Source: Pandoraea vervacti (GTDB lineage: Bacteria; Pseudomonadota; Gammaproteobacteria; Burkholderiales; Burkholderiaceae). From it: a stretch of DNA of 64,000 nucleotides. The translations under genes were made by a program, and so were the position numbers. This document shows positions 19,968-29,123 of the stretch, piece after piece. The stretch is taken from contig NZ_CP010897.2 in assembly GCF_000934605.2 (NCBI RefSeq), forward strand, positions 1,674,001 through 1,738,000, written 5' to 3'. The notes beneath the pieces are model-generated. The model searched no databases, was not told the DNA's origin, and saw nothing but the letters and a program-made list of their open reading frames with translations. Within the stretch, counting starts at the first letter, position 1. Every line of letters begins with the position of its first letter.

Positions 19968-21281
19968 ATGCGACGCAAGATTCTGAAAACGTTTGCGGCC
20001 GGTCTGGCCACCGTAGCCACGCTCGGCGTCAGTGGCCTGAGCGGCGCGGCCTTCGCCCAACAGAAACCGGTTGAACTCCAGTTCTATTACCCGGTCGCGA
20101 TTGGCGGCCCGGTCACGAAGATCATCAACGATCTGGTGGCGGACTTCGAGAAGGATCACCCGAACATCAAGGTCAAACCGGTGTACGCCGGCTCGTATCA
20201 GGACTCCGTGGTCAAGGCGCTCACCGCCGCGAAGGCCGGCACGCCGCCGCAACTGGCCGTGCTTGCTGCGGCCGACGTCTTCACGCTGATCGATGAGGAC
20301 GCCGTCGTGCCCATCGACAGTATCGCCAACACGGCCGCAGACAAGCAGTGGCTCGACGGTTTTTACCCGGCACTGATGCTGAACTCGCGCATCAACGGTC
20401 ATACGTGGGGGGTGCCGTTCCAGCGCTCGACCATCGTCATGTACTGGAACAAGGATGCCTTCCGCGAAGCCGGCCTCGATCCGGAACACGCTCCGGCGAA
20501 CTGGGACGAACTCGTGAGCACGGCGCAGAAGCTTACCAAGCGCGACGCATCGGGCAATGTGACCCAGTGGGGCATCAAGGTGCCGTCCGTCGGCTTCGCC
20601 TACTGGCTGTTCCAGGCGTTCACCACGCCCGCTGGCATCGAACTGATGAACGCTGCGGGCACGAAGACGTTCCTCAACGCACCGCAAGCGGTGCAGTCGC
20701 TGCAATACTGGGTCGATCTGACGACCAAGTACAAGGTCATGCCGACGGGGTCGATCGAGTGGGGCACCACGCCGAAGGACTTTCTCGAGAAGAAGGCCGC
20801 CATCATCTACACGACGACGGGCAACCTGACCAATATCCGCACCAACGCCACGTTCCCGTTCGGCGTGGGCAAAATGCCCGCCAAGGTGCGCGGCGGCAGC
20901 CCGACGGGTGGCGGCAACTTCTACGTTTTCAAGAAGTCGACGCCGGAAGAAAAGCAGGCCGCGATGACGTTCATCAAGTGGGCGACGATGCCCGAGCGTG
21001 CGGCGCAGTTCGGTATCGACACGGGCTATGTCGCGGTCACGCCGGCGGCCTGGGAAACCCCTGCCATGAAGCAATACGTGCAGAAGGTGCCGGCTGCTGC
21101 CGTGGCGCGCGACCAGTTGGGCGTGAGCGTTGCCGAGTTCTCCACGCATGACAACCAACGCGTGACGAAGGCGCTCAACGATGCGATTCAGGCGGCCGTC
21201 ACCGGCGCCAAGTCGCCGAAGCAGGCGCTCGACGACGCCCAGCGCGAAGCGGATCGCATTCTGCGTCCGTACGCGCGCTGA
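19968..21281 (+). CDS. Periplasmic solute-binding protein (family 1, UgpB-like)
   Basis: 437 aa. Signal peptide with twin positive start MRRKILKTFAAGL and likely cleavage after AFA at about residue 29. Mature part has the family-1 binding fold: FYYPVAIGGPVTKIINDLVA, FEKDHPNIKVKPVYAGSY, WGVPFQRSTIVMYWNKDAF and GGNFYVFKKSTPEEKQAA. Resembles UgpB, which binds glycerol-3-phosphate, but many sugar binders share these motifs, so the ligand is not assigned. Confidence 0.88.
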   Translation: MRRKILKTFAAGLATVATLGVSGLSGAAFAQQKPVELQFYYPVAIGGPVTKIINDLVADFEKDHPNIKVKPVYAGSYQDSVVKALTAAKAGTPPQLAVLAAADVFTLIDEDAVVPIDSIANTAADKQWLDGFYPALMLNSRINGHTWGVPFQRSTIVMYWNKDAFREAGLDPEHAPANWDELVSTAQKLTKRDASGNVTQWGIKVPSVGFAYWLFQAFTTPAGIELMNAAGTKTFLNAPQAVQSLQYWVDLTTKYKVMPTGSIEWGTTPKDFLEKKAAIIYTTTGNLTNIRTNATFPFGVGKMPAKVRGGSPTGGGNFYVFKKSTPEEKQAAMTFIKWATMPERAAQFGIDTGYVAVTPAAWETPAMKQYVQKVPAAAVARDQLGVSVAEFSTHDNQRVTKALNDAIQAAVTGAKSPKQALDDAQREADRILRPYAR

Positions 21282-21390
21282 GCAACATCTTGCGCAACAC
21301 CTTGAGCGAATCCGTAGCGCATTCGTCTCGTAGTCACCCGGCGGCGCGCGGCAGGATCGCGCCGCCGGGCGCAGAATCGATGGACTGACG

Positions 21391-22266
21391 ATGAACCGTA
21401 CTTCATCCTCCCGGGCGCCCTGGCTGCTGTTATCGCCGGCGTTGCTGCTGCTCGTCGCCTTCACCCACTATCCGGCCGTCGCCACGCTGTGGCACAGCGT
21501 TTTCTCGACGGCCCGCGCGGGGGCCGCGTCGGTCTTCGTCGGTGTCGAGAACTATCAGTTGCTGCTCGACGATCCTGTGTTCTGGCAGGCGCTGCGCAAC
21601 AACGTGTGGTTCGCCCTGATCACCGTGCCGGTCGCCATTGCGCTGTCGATCGCGATGGCGCTGTGGGTGCACCGGCAGGTGCCGGGGCGCGCGTTACTGC
21701 GGCTTGCGTACTTCACGCCGGCCATTCTGCCGATGATCGCCGTGGCGAACATCTGGCTGTTCTTTTACACGCCGCAGTACGGTCTCATTGCGCAGATCTC
21801 GCAGGCGTTCGGCTGGGGCGACCACAACTGGCTCGGTCAGCCGGGCACGGCGTTGCCCGCGCTGATGGTCGTGACGATCTGGAAAGAGGCCGGGTTCTTC
21901 ATGATCTTTTATCTGGCCGCCTTGCAGCAAATCTCCCCGACGCTGGCCGAAGCTGCAGCGCTCGAAGGCGCGTCGCGCTGGCAGTTCTTTCGCCGCGTGC
22001 AATGGCCGTTGCTCATGCCCACGACCGTGTTCGTGGTCATCAATGCGGTGATCAATGCGTTCCGTCTGGTCGATCACGTGGTCGTGATGACGCGTGGCGG
22101 ACCCGATAACGCCACGCAGTTGCTGCTGTACTACGTCTATCAGGTCGTCTTCAGCTTCTGGGATACGTCGTACGCGGCGGCGCTCACGGTGGTGCTGCTT
22201 ACGCTGCTCGCTATCGTCGCTTTCGTGAAATTCCGCCTGCTCGACTCACGCACGCACTACCAATGA
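21391..22266 (+). CDS. Sugar/glycerol-3-phosphate ABC permease (UgpA-like)
   Basis: 291 aa, six membrane helices starting LLLSPALLLLVAFTHYPAVA; EAA-loop ISPTLAEAAALEGASRWQFF. Stop overlaps the next permease start (ATGA), a coupled heterodimer pair. Confidence 0.9.
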   Translation: MNRTSSSRAPWLLLSPALLLLVAFTHYPAVATLWHSVFSTARAGAASVFVGVENYQLLLDDPVFWQALRNNVWFALITVPVAIALSIAMALWVHRQVPGRALLRLAYFTPAILPMIAVANIWLFFYTPQYGLIAQISQAFGWGDHNWLGQPGTALPALMVVTIWKEAGFFMIFYLAALQQISPTLAEAAALEGASRWQFFRRVQWPLLMPTTVFVVINAVINAFRLVDHVVVMTRGGPDNATQLLLYYVYQVVFSFWDTSYAAALTVVLLTLLAIVAFVKFRLLDSRTHYQ

Positions 22267-23183
22267 CGACTTCCGCCAGCTCGACTCCGCCTGCCAAGCG
22301 CCCGCCGACGACCGAGATCGCTCCCGTGTCCCCCAGGGACGGCACGGCACGCGTGTCGCTGCGACCGTTTTCCGCGACGGGACACGCCAATCTGCTCGAC
22401 ACGACGGGGGCATGGTTGCTCGGTCTGTTGTGGTTGCTGCCGCTGCTGTATGCGGTATGGAGTGCTTTTCACCCGTCGGCCTATGCCACGCGATTCTCGC
22501 TGAGCGCGCCGCTCACGCTGGAGAATTTTGTCCAGGCATGGCAGGCGGCGCCGTTCGGGCGGTATCTCGTCAATACGTTTGTGCTGGTCACCGTGATTCT
22601 CGCTGCGCAACTCGTGCTCGCCACGCTTGCGGCTTACGCTTTCGCGCGCTTCACGTTTCGCGGCAGTGAGGTCGCGTTCATGATCGTGCTGCTGCAACTG
22701 ATGATCATGCCGGACGTATTGATCGTCGAGAACTACCGAACCATCGCATGGATGGGCTTGCGCGACACCATTCTCGGCATTGCGCTGCCGTACTTTGCAT
22801 CGGCGTTCGGTATTTTTCTGTTGCGTCAGGCATTCAAGACGGTACCGAGAGCGCTCGACGATGCGGCGCGCGTGGAAGGCGCGAATGCCTGGCAGGTGCT
22901 GTGGCGCGTGTATGTGCCGCTGGCGCGGCCGGTCTATGTGGCGTACGCGCTGGTGTCGATCAGTCACCACTGGAACAACTTCCTGTGGCCGCTGATCGTC
23001 ACGAACTCGGTGCAGACGCGCCCGCTGACCGTCGGTCTGCAAGTGTTCGCGGCGACGGATCAGGGCATCGACTGGTCGTTGATCACGGCAGCAACGCTGA
23101 TGACGGCCGCGCCGTTGTTCATCGCCTTCCTGCTGTTTCAGCGGCAGTTCGTTCAGTCGTTCATGCGAGCCGGCATCCGCTGA
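22263..23183 (+). CDS. Sugar/glycerol-3-phosphate ABC permease (UgpE-like)
   Basis: 306 aa. A ~45-residue polar N-terminus precedes the first helix WLLGLLWLLPLLYAVWSAFH; EAA-loop TVPRALDDAARVEGANAWQV. It ends the importer operon, before a bidirectional terminator at 23251-23274. Confidence 0.9.
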   Translation: MTTSASSTPPAKRPPTTEIAPVSPRDGTARVSLRPFSATGHANLLDTTGAWLLGLLWLLPLLYAVWSAFHPSAYATRFSLSAPLTLENFVQAWQAAPFGRYLVNTFVLVTVILAAQLVLATLAAYAFARFTFRGSEVAFMIVLLQLMIMPDVLIVENYRTIAWMGLRDTILGIALPYFASAFGIFLLRQAFKTVPRALDDAARVEGANAWQVLWRVYVPLARPVYVAYALVSISHHWNNFLWPLIVTNSVQTRPLTVGLQVFAATDQGIDWSLITAATLMTAAPLFIAFLLFQRQFVQSFMRAGIR

Positions 23184-23207
23184 GTCCGCTGAGTCCGCGG
23201 CGTCGGC

Positions 23208-23233
23208 AAGGGGTAAGGGGCAAGGGGCAAGGG
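23208..23233. repeat. 7-bp tandem repeat, 3.7 copies
   Basis: AAGGGGT then AAGGGGC twice and a partial AAGGG, 24 bp after the permease stop. Confidence 0.8.
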
Positions 23234-23250
23234 CGTGGGCGCAAAAGCAA

Positions 23251-23274
23251 ACGGCACGCTGCGCAGCGTGCCGT
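23251..23274. terminator. Bidirectional rho-independent terminator
   Basis: Perfect 24-nt palindrome with arms ACGGCACGCTGC / GCAGCGTGCCGT, between convergent importer and uspA genes. On the minus strand it is followed by TTTGCTTTT; on plus by CTTGCGTTT. Best suited to ending the minus-strand uspA transcript but able to serve both. Confidence 0.7.
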
Positions 23275-23363
23275 CTTGCGTTTCATCGTCGTCTGACGTA
23301 GCGCCCCTTGCGCTCGCCGGAGCGAGCCCGGGCGTCGGGACGAGAGAATGAGGGGCGTCGGAG

Positions 23364-23825
23364 TTACTTGTCGGCGGCCTTGACGAGCAGTACCGGTACG
23401 GTGGTGATGCGCAGCAGCGTTTCGGCCACACTGCCCAGCAGCAGACGGTTGATGCCGCGACGCCCGTGCGTGCCGAGCACGATGACGTCTGCGTTCCACT
23501 CTTGCGCCTCGCGCAGCACGGCGTCGGCGATTTCATCGGTGCCGGTGTCGAGCGTGATCATCTTCGTCTCGGCATCGACACCGCGCTTTTTCAGGTCGGC
23601 CTGCGCATTAGCGAGAATTTCGTCCGTTTCCTTCTCGAACGACTCCTGACTCTCGAGCGGCACGAAGCCACTGTAAGCGCCGGCGGCGTAGGCGTTGGCA
23701 AGCGACGGGACGACCGAAACCAGACGAATCTTGCCCTGGCTGAGTGCTACGAGCTTGACCGCTTCGTCGATGGCTCGGTTCGAAGGAGTACTGCCGTCGA
23801 TCGAAACCAGAATGCGTTCATACAT
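23364..23825 (-). CDS. uspA: Universal stress protein, UspA family
   Basis: 153 aa single-domain Usp. Starts MYERILVSIDGSTPSNRAID; the ATP-binding motif G-2x-G-9x-GS is present (GTHGRRGINRLLLGSVAE), so it should be of the ATP-binding kind. RBS AGAGGACACC. It stands alone. Confidence 0.93.
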   Translation of the reverse strand: MYERILVSIDGSTPSNRAIDEAVKLVALSQGKIRLVSVVPSLANAYAAGAYSGFVPLESQESFEKETDEILANAQADLKKRGVDAETKMITLDTGTDEIADAVLREAQEWNADVIVLGTHGRRGINRLLLGSVAETLLRITTVPVLLVKAADK

Positions 23826-24024
23826 GATGGTGTCCTCTTGGGGCTGAAAAGTACGTTTTCATTCTCGCACTGCGCGCCCTGAAAGTCATCCCGCGCCGCG
23901 GCGGGGATCGACCGGTATTTGATCGCACGCAATAACGCATCGTAATGCCAACTGCCGGCGCGTGCACGTGAGGGGCACGGTGCCGGGGCTCGAAACGGAT
24001 TCGGAACGGCGCAGGCGGCGTGGC

Positions 24025-24279
24025 TCAGCCGGGCTGGCAGGCGATCACGAGGTTGGCGACGTTGCCGGAGACGTCGCGTGTGAGCACGTCGTAGTCCTTT
24101 TGCGCGCATTGCGAGCGTGCGCGCTGTTCGCAGTCTCCGGCACTGGCGGCGGAGCACTGGATTTGCTGAGTGGCGCGGCCATCGGACGTGAACAGCGGCG
24201 CGGACGAGCCGCAGGCCGACAGCGTAACCGTGAGAAGCCCCGAGGAAAGCAGAGTGGCGATCTTGGCGAGATTTTTCAT
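24025..24279 (-). CDS. Small putative lipoprotein
   Basis: 84 aa. MKNLAKIATLLSSGLLTVTL then SAC at the lipobox gives lipid attachment at Cys25 or close to it. The mature 60 residues contain four further cysteines (IQCSAASAGDCEQRARSQC, LVIACQPG), suggesting two disulphides in the periplasm. Family not recognised. Start chosen at the methionine that gives a proper signal sequence. Confidence 0.7.
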   Translation of the reverse strand: MKNLAKIATLLSSGLLTVTLSACGSSAPLFTSDGRATQQIQCSAASAGDCEQRARSQCAQKDYDVLTRDVSGNVANLVIACQPG

Positions 24280-24372
24280 AGTGGTCGTCTTACAAGCTTT
24301 CGCGAGTATAACGCGCCCGCGCGGACCGATACGGCACGTCTGCGACGGACTTGCCACTGCTGGCAATCCGGC

Positions 24373-25281
24373 TCAGGGGGCGGCGCCGGGGCCGCGCAGC
24401 CGTTGCCGGCGCAGCGTGCGCAAGCTGTCGAACACGATGAGCGCGACGCCGATCCAGATCGGCGCGTAGGTCCATAGGCCGCGCTCGGTGAACGGCTCGC
24501 CGAGCAGCACGAGGGAGACGGCAAACAGCAGTACCGGTTCCACATAACCCAGAATGCCGTACAGCCCGATGGGCAGCACGCGGGCGGCGGCGAAGGTGCT
24601 CGCGAGCGCGCTCGCACTGAGCAGACCCAGCGCCGGCAGCCAGAACCAGAAGCGCGCCTCGGCCAGCGCCGGTGCGTTTTGCGCCCATGCGTGCCACACG
24701 AGGACCACGGCCACCGGCGCCATGGCGAGCATCTCAAGGATGAAGCCGCTCAGCGCGTCGAGATGCAGTCGGCGGCGCAGCAGGAAGTAGGGCGGGTAGC
24801 CGAACATGATGAGCGCGGTGACCCACGACAGCGCCCGCGTGACCCAGAGCTCGTGCGCCACGCCCACGGCAGCGAAGATGACGGCGGCCGTCTGCAAGGG
24901 GCTCAGGCGCTCCTTGTAGACGGTACGGCCGGCGAGCACCATCGTGAGGGGCAGGAGGAAGTAACCGAGCGAGACGTCGAGCATGCGCTGTTGCAGCGGC
25001 GCCCACACGAAGAGCCAGAGTTGTACGCCGAGCATGGCCGCGCACAGCAAGACCGCGCCGAGCAGGGCGGGCCGGTGCAGGACATGCGAGAGCGTGCTGC
25101 CGAGCACGTTCCAGCGGCGCAATGCGGTGACGATGACGAGCGTGCCCGGCAGCGTGAGCAGAATGCGCCACGCAAAGACGTCCAGCCCCGTGAGGGGTGA
25201 GAGTTGCGCGACCAGCGCGGGCATGATGGAGAACATGACCGACGCCGATACGGAGAGCATCACGCCGCGACCGGAAAGCAT
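24373..25281 (-). CDS. RarD-like EamA/DMT transporter
   Basis: 302 aa with ten predicted membrane helices. MLSGRGVMLSVSASVMFSIM, FAWRILLTLPGTLVIV and the second-half signature IGLYGILGYVEPVLLFAVSL match RarD-type members of the drug/metabolite transporter superfamily. Function in the family is mostly undefined. Gene is divergent from the HisN-like phosphatase. Confidence 0.82.
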   Translation of the reverse strand: MLSGRGVMLSVSASVMFSIMPALVAQLSPLTGLDVFAWRILLTLPGTLVIVTALRRWNVLGSTLSHVLHRPALLGAVLLCAAMLGVQLWLFVWAPLQQRMLDVSLGYFLLPLTMVLAGRTVYKERLSPLQTAAVIFAAVGVAHELWVTRALSWVTALIMFGYPPYFLLRRRLHLDALSGFILEMLAMAPVAVVLVWHAWAQNAPALAEARFWFWLPALGLLSASALASTFAAARVLPIGLYGILGYVEPVLLFAVSLVLLGEPFTERGLWTYAPIWIGVALIVFDSLRTLRRQRLRGPGAAP

Positions 25282-25302
25282 GGGGAGACCTGTGGATGGC
25301 TG

Positions 25303-25326
25303 TGACTCGATGACTCAATGACTTGA
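25303..25326. repeat. 8-bp tandem repeat, 3 copies
   Basis: TGACTCGA, TGACTCAA, TGACTTGA, 22 bp upstream of the RarD-like start, hence in its promoter or leader. Confidence 0.65.
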
Positions 25327-25528
25327 GCAAGGCCGCGAGCATAGCAAACTTGCACCAGTTTTGGGCGTTACCCCGCGCCGTTCCAAGCCTTTCCTGAAGG
25401 CCGCCTTCCCTCGATGGCAGGCATCGTATGTCGTCACATCGTCACCCGTGAGCGCGTATCATCGCGACTCATCGAGTGTTTTTCCCATTTGCCGCCATGC
25501 GCGGCGCTTCCTTGCAGGAGATTCGTGG

Positions 25529-26338
25529 ATGTCGTCTTCCCCCGCAGTCGTTGCTGTCGCCGAGTATGCCGCCTTCGCTGCGTCGCTTGCCGACGCCGTC
25601 CGGCCGCTGTCGTTGGGCTGGTTCCGCCGGCGTCTGGCCGTCGACGACAAGGCCGATGAGAGCCCGGTCACGATTGCGGACCGTGAAGTCGAGACCGCGT
25701 TGCGCGCGAAGATCGCCGAGCGCTTCCCGTCGCACGGGATCTGGGGCGAGGAATTCGGCAAACAAGGGGTGGACGCCGAGTTCGTCTGGTCGGTCGATCC
25801 GATCGACGGCACGCGCAGTTTCATTACCGGGCACCCGCTGTGGGGCACGTTGCTCGCGCTGCTGCAAAACGGCCAGCCCATCGTTGGCCTGATCGATATT
25901 CCCGCGACGGGCGAGCGTTGGGTCGGTGTCAACGACCCGGCCAACGGCGTGCGCGAAGCCCGCTTCGGCGGCGAAGTGTGCGCGACGAGCCCGGTGACGT
26001 CGCTGGCCGAAGCGACGGTTTACGCCACCTCGCCCGATATCTTCGACGCTGCCGAGTACGCCCGCTTCGAGCGTCTGACGAAGGCGGTGAGCCGTCGCCG
26101 TTTCGGCGGCGATTGCTACGCTTACGGGCTGCTCGCGAGCGGTCACATCGAACTGGTCATGGAAGCCGGATTGCAGACGTATGACTATCTGGCGGTCGCG
26201 CCCGTCATCGAAGCGGCCGGCGGCATCATCACCGATTGGGAAGGCAATCCACTGACGCTGACTTCGCAGGGCCAGGTGCTGGCTGCCGCCAACGCCGAGT
26301 TGCACGCGGCAGCGCTCGCCTGCATTCGCGGGAAGTGA
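25529..26338 (+). CDS. hisN: Inositol monophosphatase-family phosphatase, probably histidinol-phosphatase
   Basis: 269 aa. Mg-binding motifs of the family: WGEEFG (Glu), DPIDGTRSF with Asp90 and Asp93, and the C-terminal YDYLAVAPVIEAAGG. Closest to HisN-type histidinol-phosphatases rather than SuhB. AGGAG lies 8 nt before the ATG at 25529. It is not near other his genes. Confidence 0.85.
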   Translation: MSSSPAVVAVAEYAAFAASLADAVRPLSLGWFRRRLAVDDKADESPVTIADREVETALRAKIAERFPSHGIWGEEFGKQGVDAEFVWSVDPIDGTRSFITGHPLWGTLLALLQNGQPIVGLIDIPATGERWVGVNDPANGVREARFGGEVCATSPVTSLAEATVYATSPDIFDAAEYARFERLTKAVSRRRFGGDCYAYGLLASGHIELVMEAGLQTYDYLAVAPVIEAAGGIITDWEGNPLTLTSQGQVLAAANAELHAAALACIRGK

Positions 26339-26344
26339 CTGCGC

Positions 26345-27676
26345 CTACCCGAGATGGCGAGGCATGCCTCGCCAGATGCGCGGCAGCAGCACCCCCAGCA
26401 CGATGCCGCGCGTGGCGAGAAAGGCCATGAGCGCCACCCACAAGCCGTGATTGCCCCATGCGCGTAGCGTGAGCGGCATCACGGCGCCGAAAACCAGCAA
26501 GCCGATCAGCGACGAGGTAAGCAGCTCGCGCGTGCGTGTCGCACCGATGAACACGCCGTCGAGCTGGAAGCACCACACCGCCACGATCGGCGACACGACG
26601 GCCCACGGCAGGAATTCCCGTGCGGTCTCGCGCAGTATCGGCTGGTCGGTCAGGGCATCGATGATCGACCCGCCCGCAGCGGCATAGACCAGCGCAAACG
26701 CCACGGCGCAACCGAGCGCCCATCCCAGCGACAAACGGATCGCGTGGAGCAACGCCTCGCGTTGACGCGCCCCGACATGCGCGCCCACGAGCGCTTCGGC
26801 GGCGTGCGCGAAGCCGTCGAGACCGTACGCCATGAAGGTTTGGAAGTTCAGGAGCAGGGCGTTGGCGGCGAGCGTCGTGTCGCCGAGCCGTGCGCCCACA
26901 CGCGCAAACCACGCGAAGGCGAGTTGCAGGAACAGGGTGCGCAGGAAGATGTCGAGATTGAGCCGCAGCAGACGCCACAGCGCACCGCGTTCGACCAGTG
27001 TCGCGAGCCGCAGCGGCGGCAGGCCGGGGGTACGCGCGAGCCACAGCAGCCATGCGCCCAGTGCAAAGCCCAGCAGGTCGGCCAGCGCAGTCGCCCATGC
27101 AATGCCCGCCACGCCCGCATCGAAACCGCGCACGAAGGCGAGCACGGCGACGATGTTCACGACGTTGATGACGACTTGCACCGCAAGCCCTTGCCGCACC
27201 CGCTGACACGCGAGCAGGTAGCCGAGCACCACGTAGTTCCCGAGCGCGAACGGCGCGGCAAGGATACGGATGCTTGCGTATTCGCGCCCGAGCGCCTGCA
27301 CCTGATCGCTGCCCCCGAGCCACGAAACACCAAGCGATACCAGCGGTCCGCGCAATATCAGCAGGCTCGCGCCAATGGCGAAAGCCAATGCCAGGGCGCG
27401 CGCGAGCGTGTCGCGAAGACGCTCGGTGTCGCGCGCGCCGAAAGCTTGCGCGGCGAGCCCGGTCGTGCCCATCCGAAGGAAGGAGAAACCCCAGAAGATG
27501 AGATTGAGCAATAGCCCGCCGAGCGCGACACCGCCCAGATAGGCGGGGCCCGGCAAGTGTCCGGCCACGGCCGTGTCGACGGCCGAGAGCAGGGGCTGGG
27601 TGAGATTGGCGAGCACGATGGGCACCGCCAGACGGAGCAATTGCCGATGGCCGGTGGCCGCGGGGGCAGGGTTCAT
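26345..27676 (-). CDS. MATE-family efflux transporter (DinF-like)
   Basis: 443 aa, about 12 membrane helices. The start LLRLAVPIVLANLTQPLLSA and the motif DTAVAGHLPGPAYLGGVALG fit the DinF branch of Na+/H+-coupled MATE exporters. Convergent with the phosphatase gene with only 6 bp between stops. The ATG at 27676 lacks a clear ribosome site; upstream frame is open but rich in non-family sequence. Confidence 0.88.
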   Translation of the reverse strand: MNPAPAATGHRQLLRLAVPIVLANLTQPLLSAVDTAVAGHLPGPAYLGGVALGGLLLNLIFWGFSFLRMGTTGLAAQAFGARDTERLRDTLARALALAFAIGASLLILRGPLVSLGVSWLGGSDQVQALGREYASIRILAAPFALGNYVVLGYLLACQRVRQGLAVQVVINVVNIVAVLAFVRGFDAGVAGIAWATALADLLGFALGAWLLWLARTPGLPPLRLATLVERGALWRLLRLNLDIFLRTLFLQLAFAWFARVGARLGDTTLAANALLLNFQTFMAYGLDGFAHAAEALVGAHVGARQREALLHAIRLSLGWALGCAVAFALVYAAAGGSIIDALTDQPILRETAREFLPWAVVSPIVAVWCFQLDGVFIGATRTRELLTSSLIGLLVFGAVMPLTLRAWGNHGLWVALMAFLATRGIVLGVLLPRIWRGMPRHLG

Positions 27677-27987
27677 GAGCGAGTGTTGCGGTGGCCGTTC
27701 ATGGCGGCACCGTCGGATTGCGCACGCACGCGGCGGCAGGTTGTGTGTGCGCCGATTATAAGGTGATGCGAAGATTCGCGACCTGGCGGGGCGCATGGGG
27801 GCGCACGGGGGCATGTTGAGGGCGTGATGGGACGCAATGCAAGCTAACGCGACGCAACATGACCCGACGCGAAGTCTGGCGACCGCGTGCGACATTTTGC
27901 GCCGTCTCCCTCGCGTGTCGGTGACCGCGGAGGCAGGTCGTGGACGGTACAATGTGTCACTTCTGCCTCTTCACTGAAAGTCTACGT
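27677..27987. other. Intergenic region, MATE gene / YXWGXW gene
   Basis: 311 bp between divergent genes. Nothing specific seen beyond a G-rich run (27785-27830) and several scattered GACGCAA-like words. Confidence 0.5.
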
Positions 27988-28389
27988 ATGCCGTCCCCGT
28001 CGCTTTCAAGGGTCTCGTCGCTGGTGACCTTTCTTTCCGCGCATCGCCGTCACGCCGTCGCGGCTGTCCTGTGTCTCGCAAGTTTGCCTGCACTGGCCGA
28101 GGTGACGTTGCAACGCGGACCGCCGCCGCCGCGCTTCGAAGACCCGCATGCGGCGCCGAAGGGCGAGTTCTGGGTGCCCGGATACTGGCAGTGGAAAGAC
28201 GGTCGTTACGACTGGGTCGACGGTCATATGGAAGCGAAGCGCCCCGGTATGCGCTACACGCCGCCGCACTGGGAGGAGACCGGCGCGCACGAATGGACGT
28301 TGCGCGACGGCAAGTGGGACGCCACCGGGTGGGGGCCCGGCACCCTTCACGAAATTCGCGCCCCCGGCACCCCGAATTCCGGCAAGTAA
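27988..28389 (+). CDS. YXWGXW-type repeat protein, secreted
   Basis: 133 aa. Signal peptide (hydrophobic AVAAVLCLASLPALA, cleavage near residue 38) followed by Trp/Tyr/Gly-rich repeats: FWVPGYWQWKDGRYDWVDGH and TPPHWEETGAHEWTLRDGKW. These match the YXWGXW pattern of small periplasmic or surface proteins common in beta-proteobacteria; role unknown. Confidence 0.75.
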   Translation: MPSPSLSRVSSLVTFLSAHRRHAVAAVLCLASLPALAEVTLQRGPPPPRFEDPHAAPKGEFWVPGYWQWKDGRYDWVDGHMEAKRPGMRYTPPHWEETGAHEWTLRDGKWDATGWGPGTLHEIRAPGTPNSGK

Positions 28390-28481
28390 TCGCGCCCGCC
28401 GCGTCCGTTCCCTCCGTCGGCGCCATGCCGTCGTCGATACCGTGTCAACGCCATGTCAGCGACGACACCGGGGCCGTCTTC

Positions 28482-28541
28482 CATGTCGTCACCCATGTTG
28501 TCACCCATGTTGTCACCCATGTTGTCACCCATGTTGTCACC
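28482..28541. repeat. 12-bp tandem repeat, 5 copies plus partial
   Basis: CATGTCGTCACC once, then CATGTTGTCACC four times, with a degenerate sixth unit to 28553. The period is a multiple of three, so it creates repetitive open frames on both strands. Confidence 0.9.
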
Positions 28542-28852
28542 CATGTCGTCCGGAAGCGGCGGCATTCGGTCGCGACGTTTGAATAATTTTCATCTCTGCC
28601 CGTTGAAATTTTGCGCACGCACTTGAAGGCGCGACGTCATGCGGCGCGTCATGCACGGCGTGTCGCTGCGCTCGCGCTGGGGCGTTCGATGCTCGGCGAA
28701 TTTTCATCAGTAGTCCAACCTAGTCGGTGAAATTGACAGCTTGACGCGCACAAGGTCGAGACCCTACGCAAAACCAGTTGACACGTCAGGAACGTTGAAC
28801 AACACTATGCCCACGTCGGACCGCCATTGGGCGAAAAATCGTCGCAAATAGC

Positions 28853-28866
28853 GTAATTTTAATTAC
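28853..28866. promoter_or_regulatory. AT-rich palindrome, candidate operator
   Basis: GTAATT-TT-AATTAC, perfect 6-bp arms, 257 bp upstream of the first antiporter gene. The binding protein is unknown. Confidence 0.3.
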
Positions 28867-29123
28867 TTGTGCTACCGAAATGCGCGACGTTCGCATGATG
28901 TTGCATAGGTAATTCAGTGCGCCGTGTGCGCCCTCCCACTCCAACGCCCGGCGGTATGCGCCTGGGTGCAAAACGTATGACCGAGGTACGGTCTGCTGTC
29001 TTTCGATCTGCGTGGTCGTATTCGCGAAGATCAGTCGTTTCCTGAAGTCTCGTATGCCGGACGTCGATCGCCTGAAGGGGTGGTCAGCCCATCGCCGAAG
29101 TGTGACATGTGGCAGGAGCCTGT

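Larger units (their letters stand above)
28390..29123. other. Long intergenic region upstream of the aspartate/alanine antiporter locus
   Basis: 734 bp without a credible gene. Contents: the 12-bp tandem repeat 28482-28541, a less GC-rich stretch 28690-28920 and a palindrome at 28853-28866. Both strands have repeat-driven open frames, which I reject as genes. Confidence 0.6.

Noticed and set aside
28482..28550. CRISPR-like array
   Set aside because: Units abut each other with no spacers and no cas genes are near; it is a plain tandem repeat.
28071..28586. Protein-like frames with THVV (plus) and MGDN (minus) repeats
   Set aside because: Both arise only from the 12-bp tandem repeat; the flanks lack ribosome sites, and the plus frame overlaps the YXWGXW gene out of frame.
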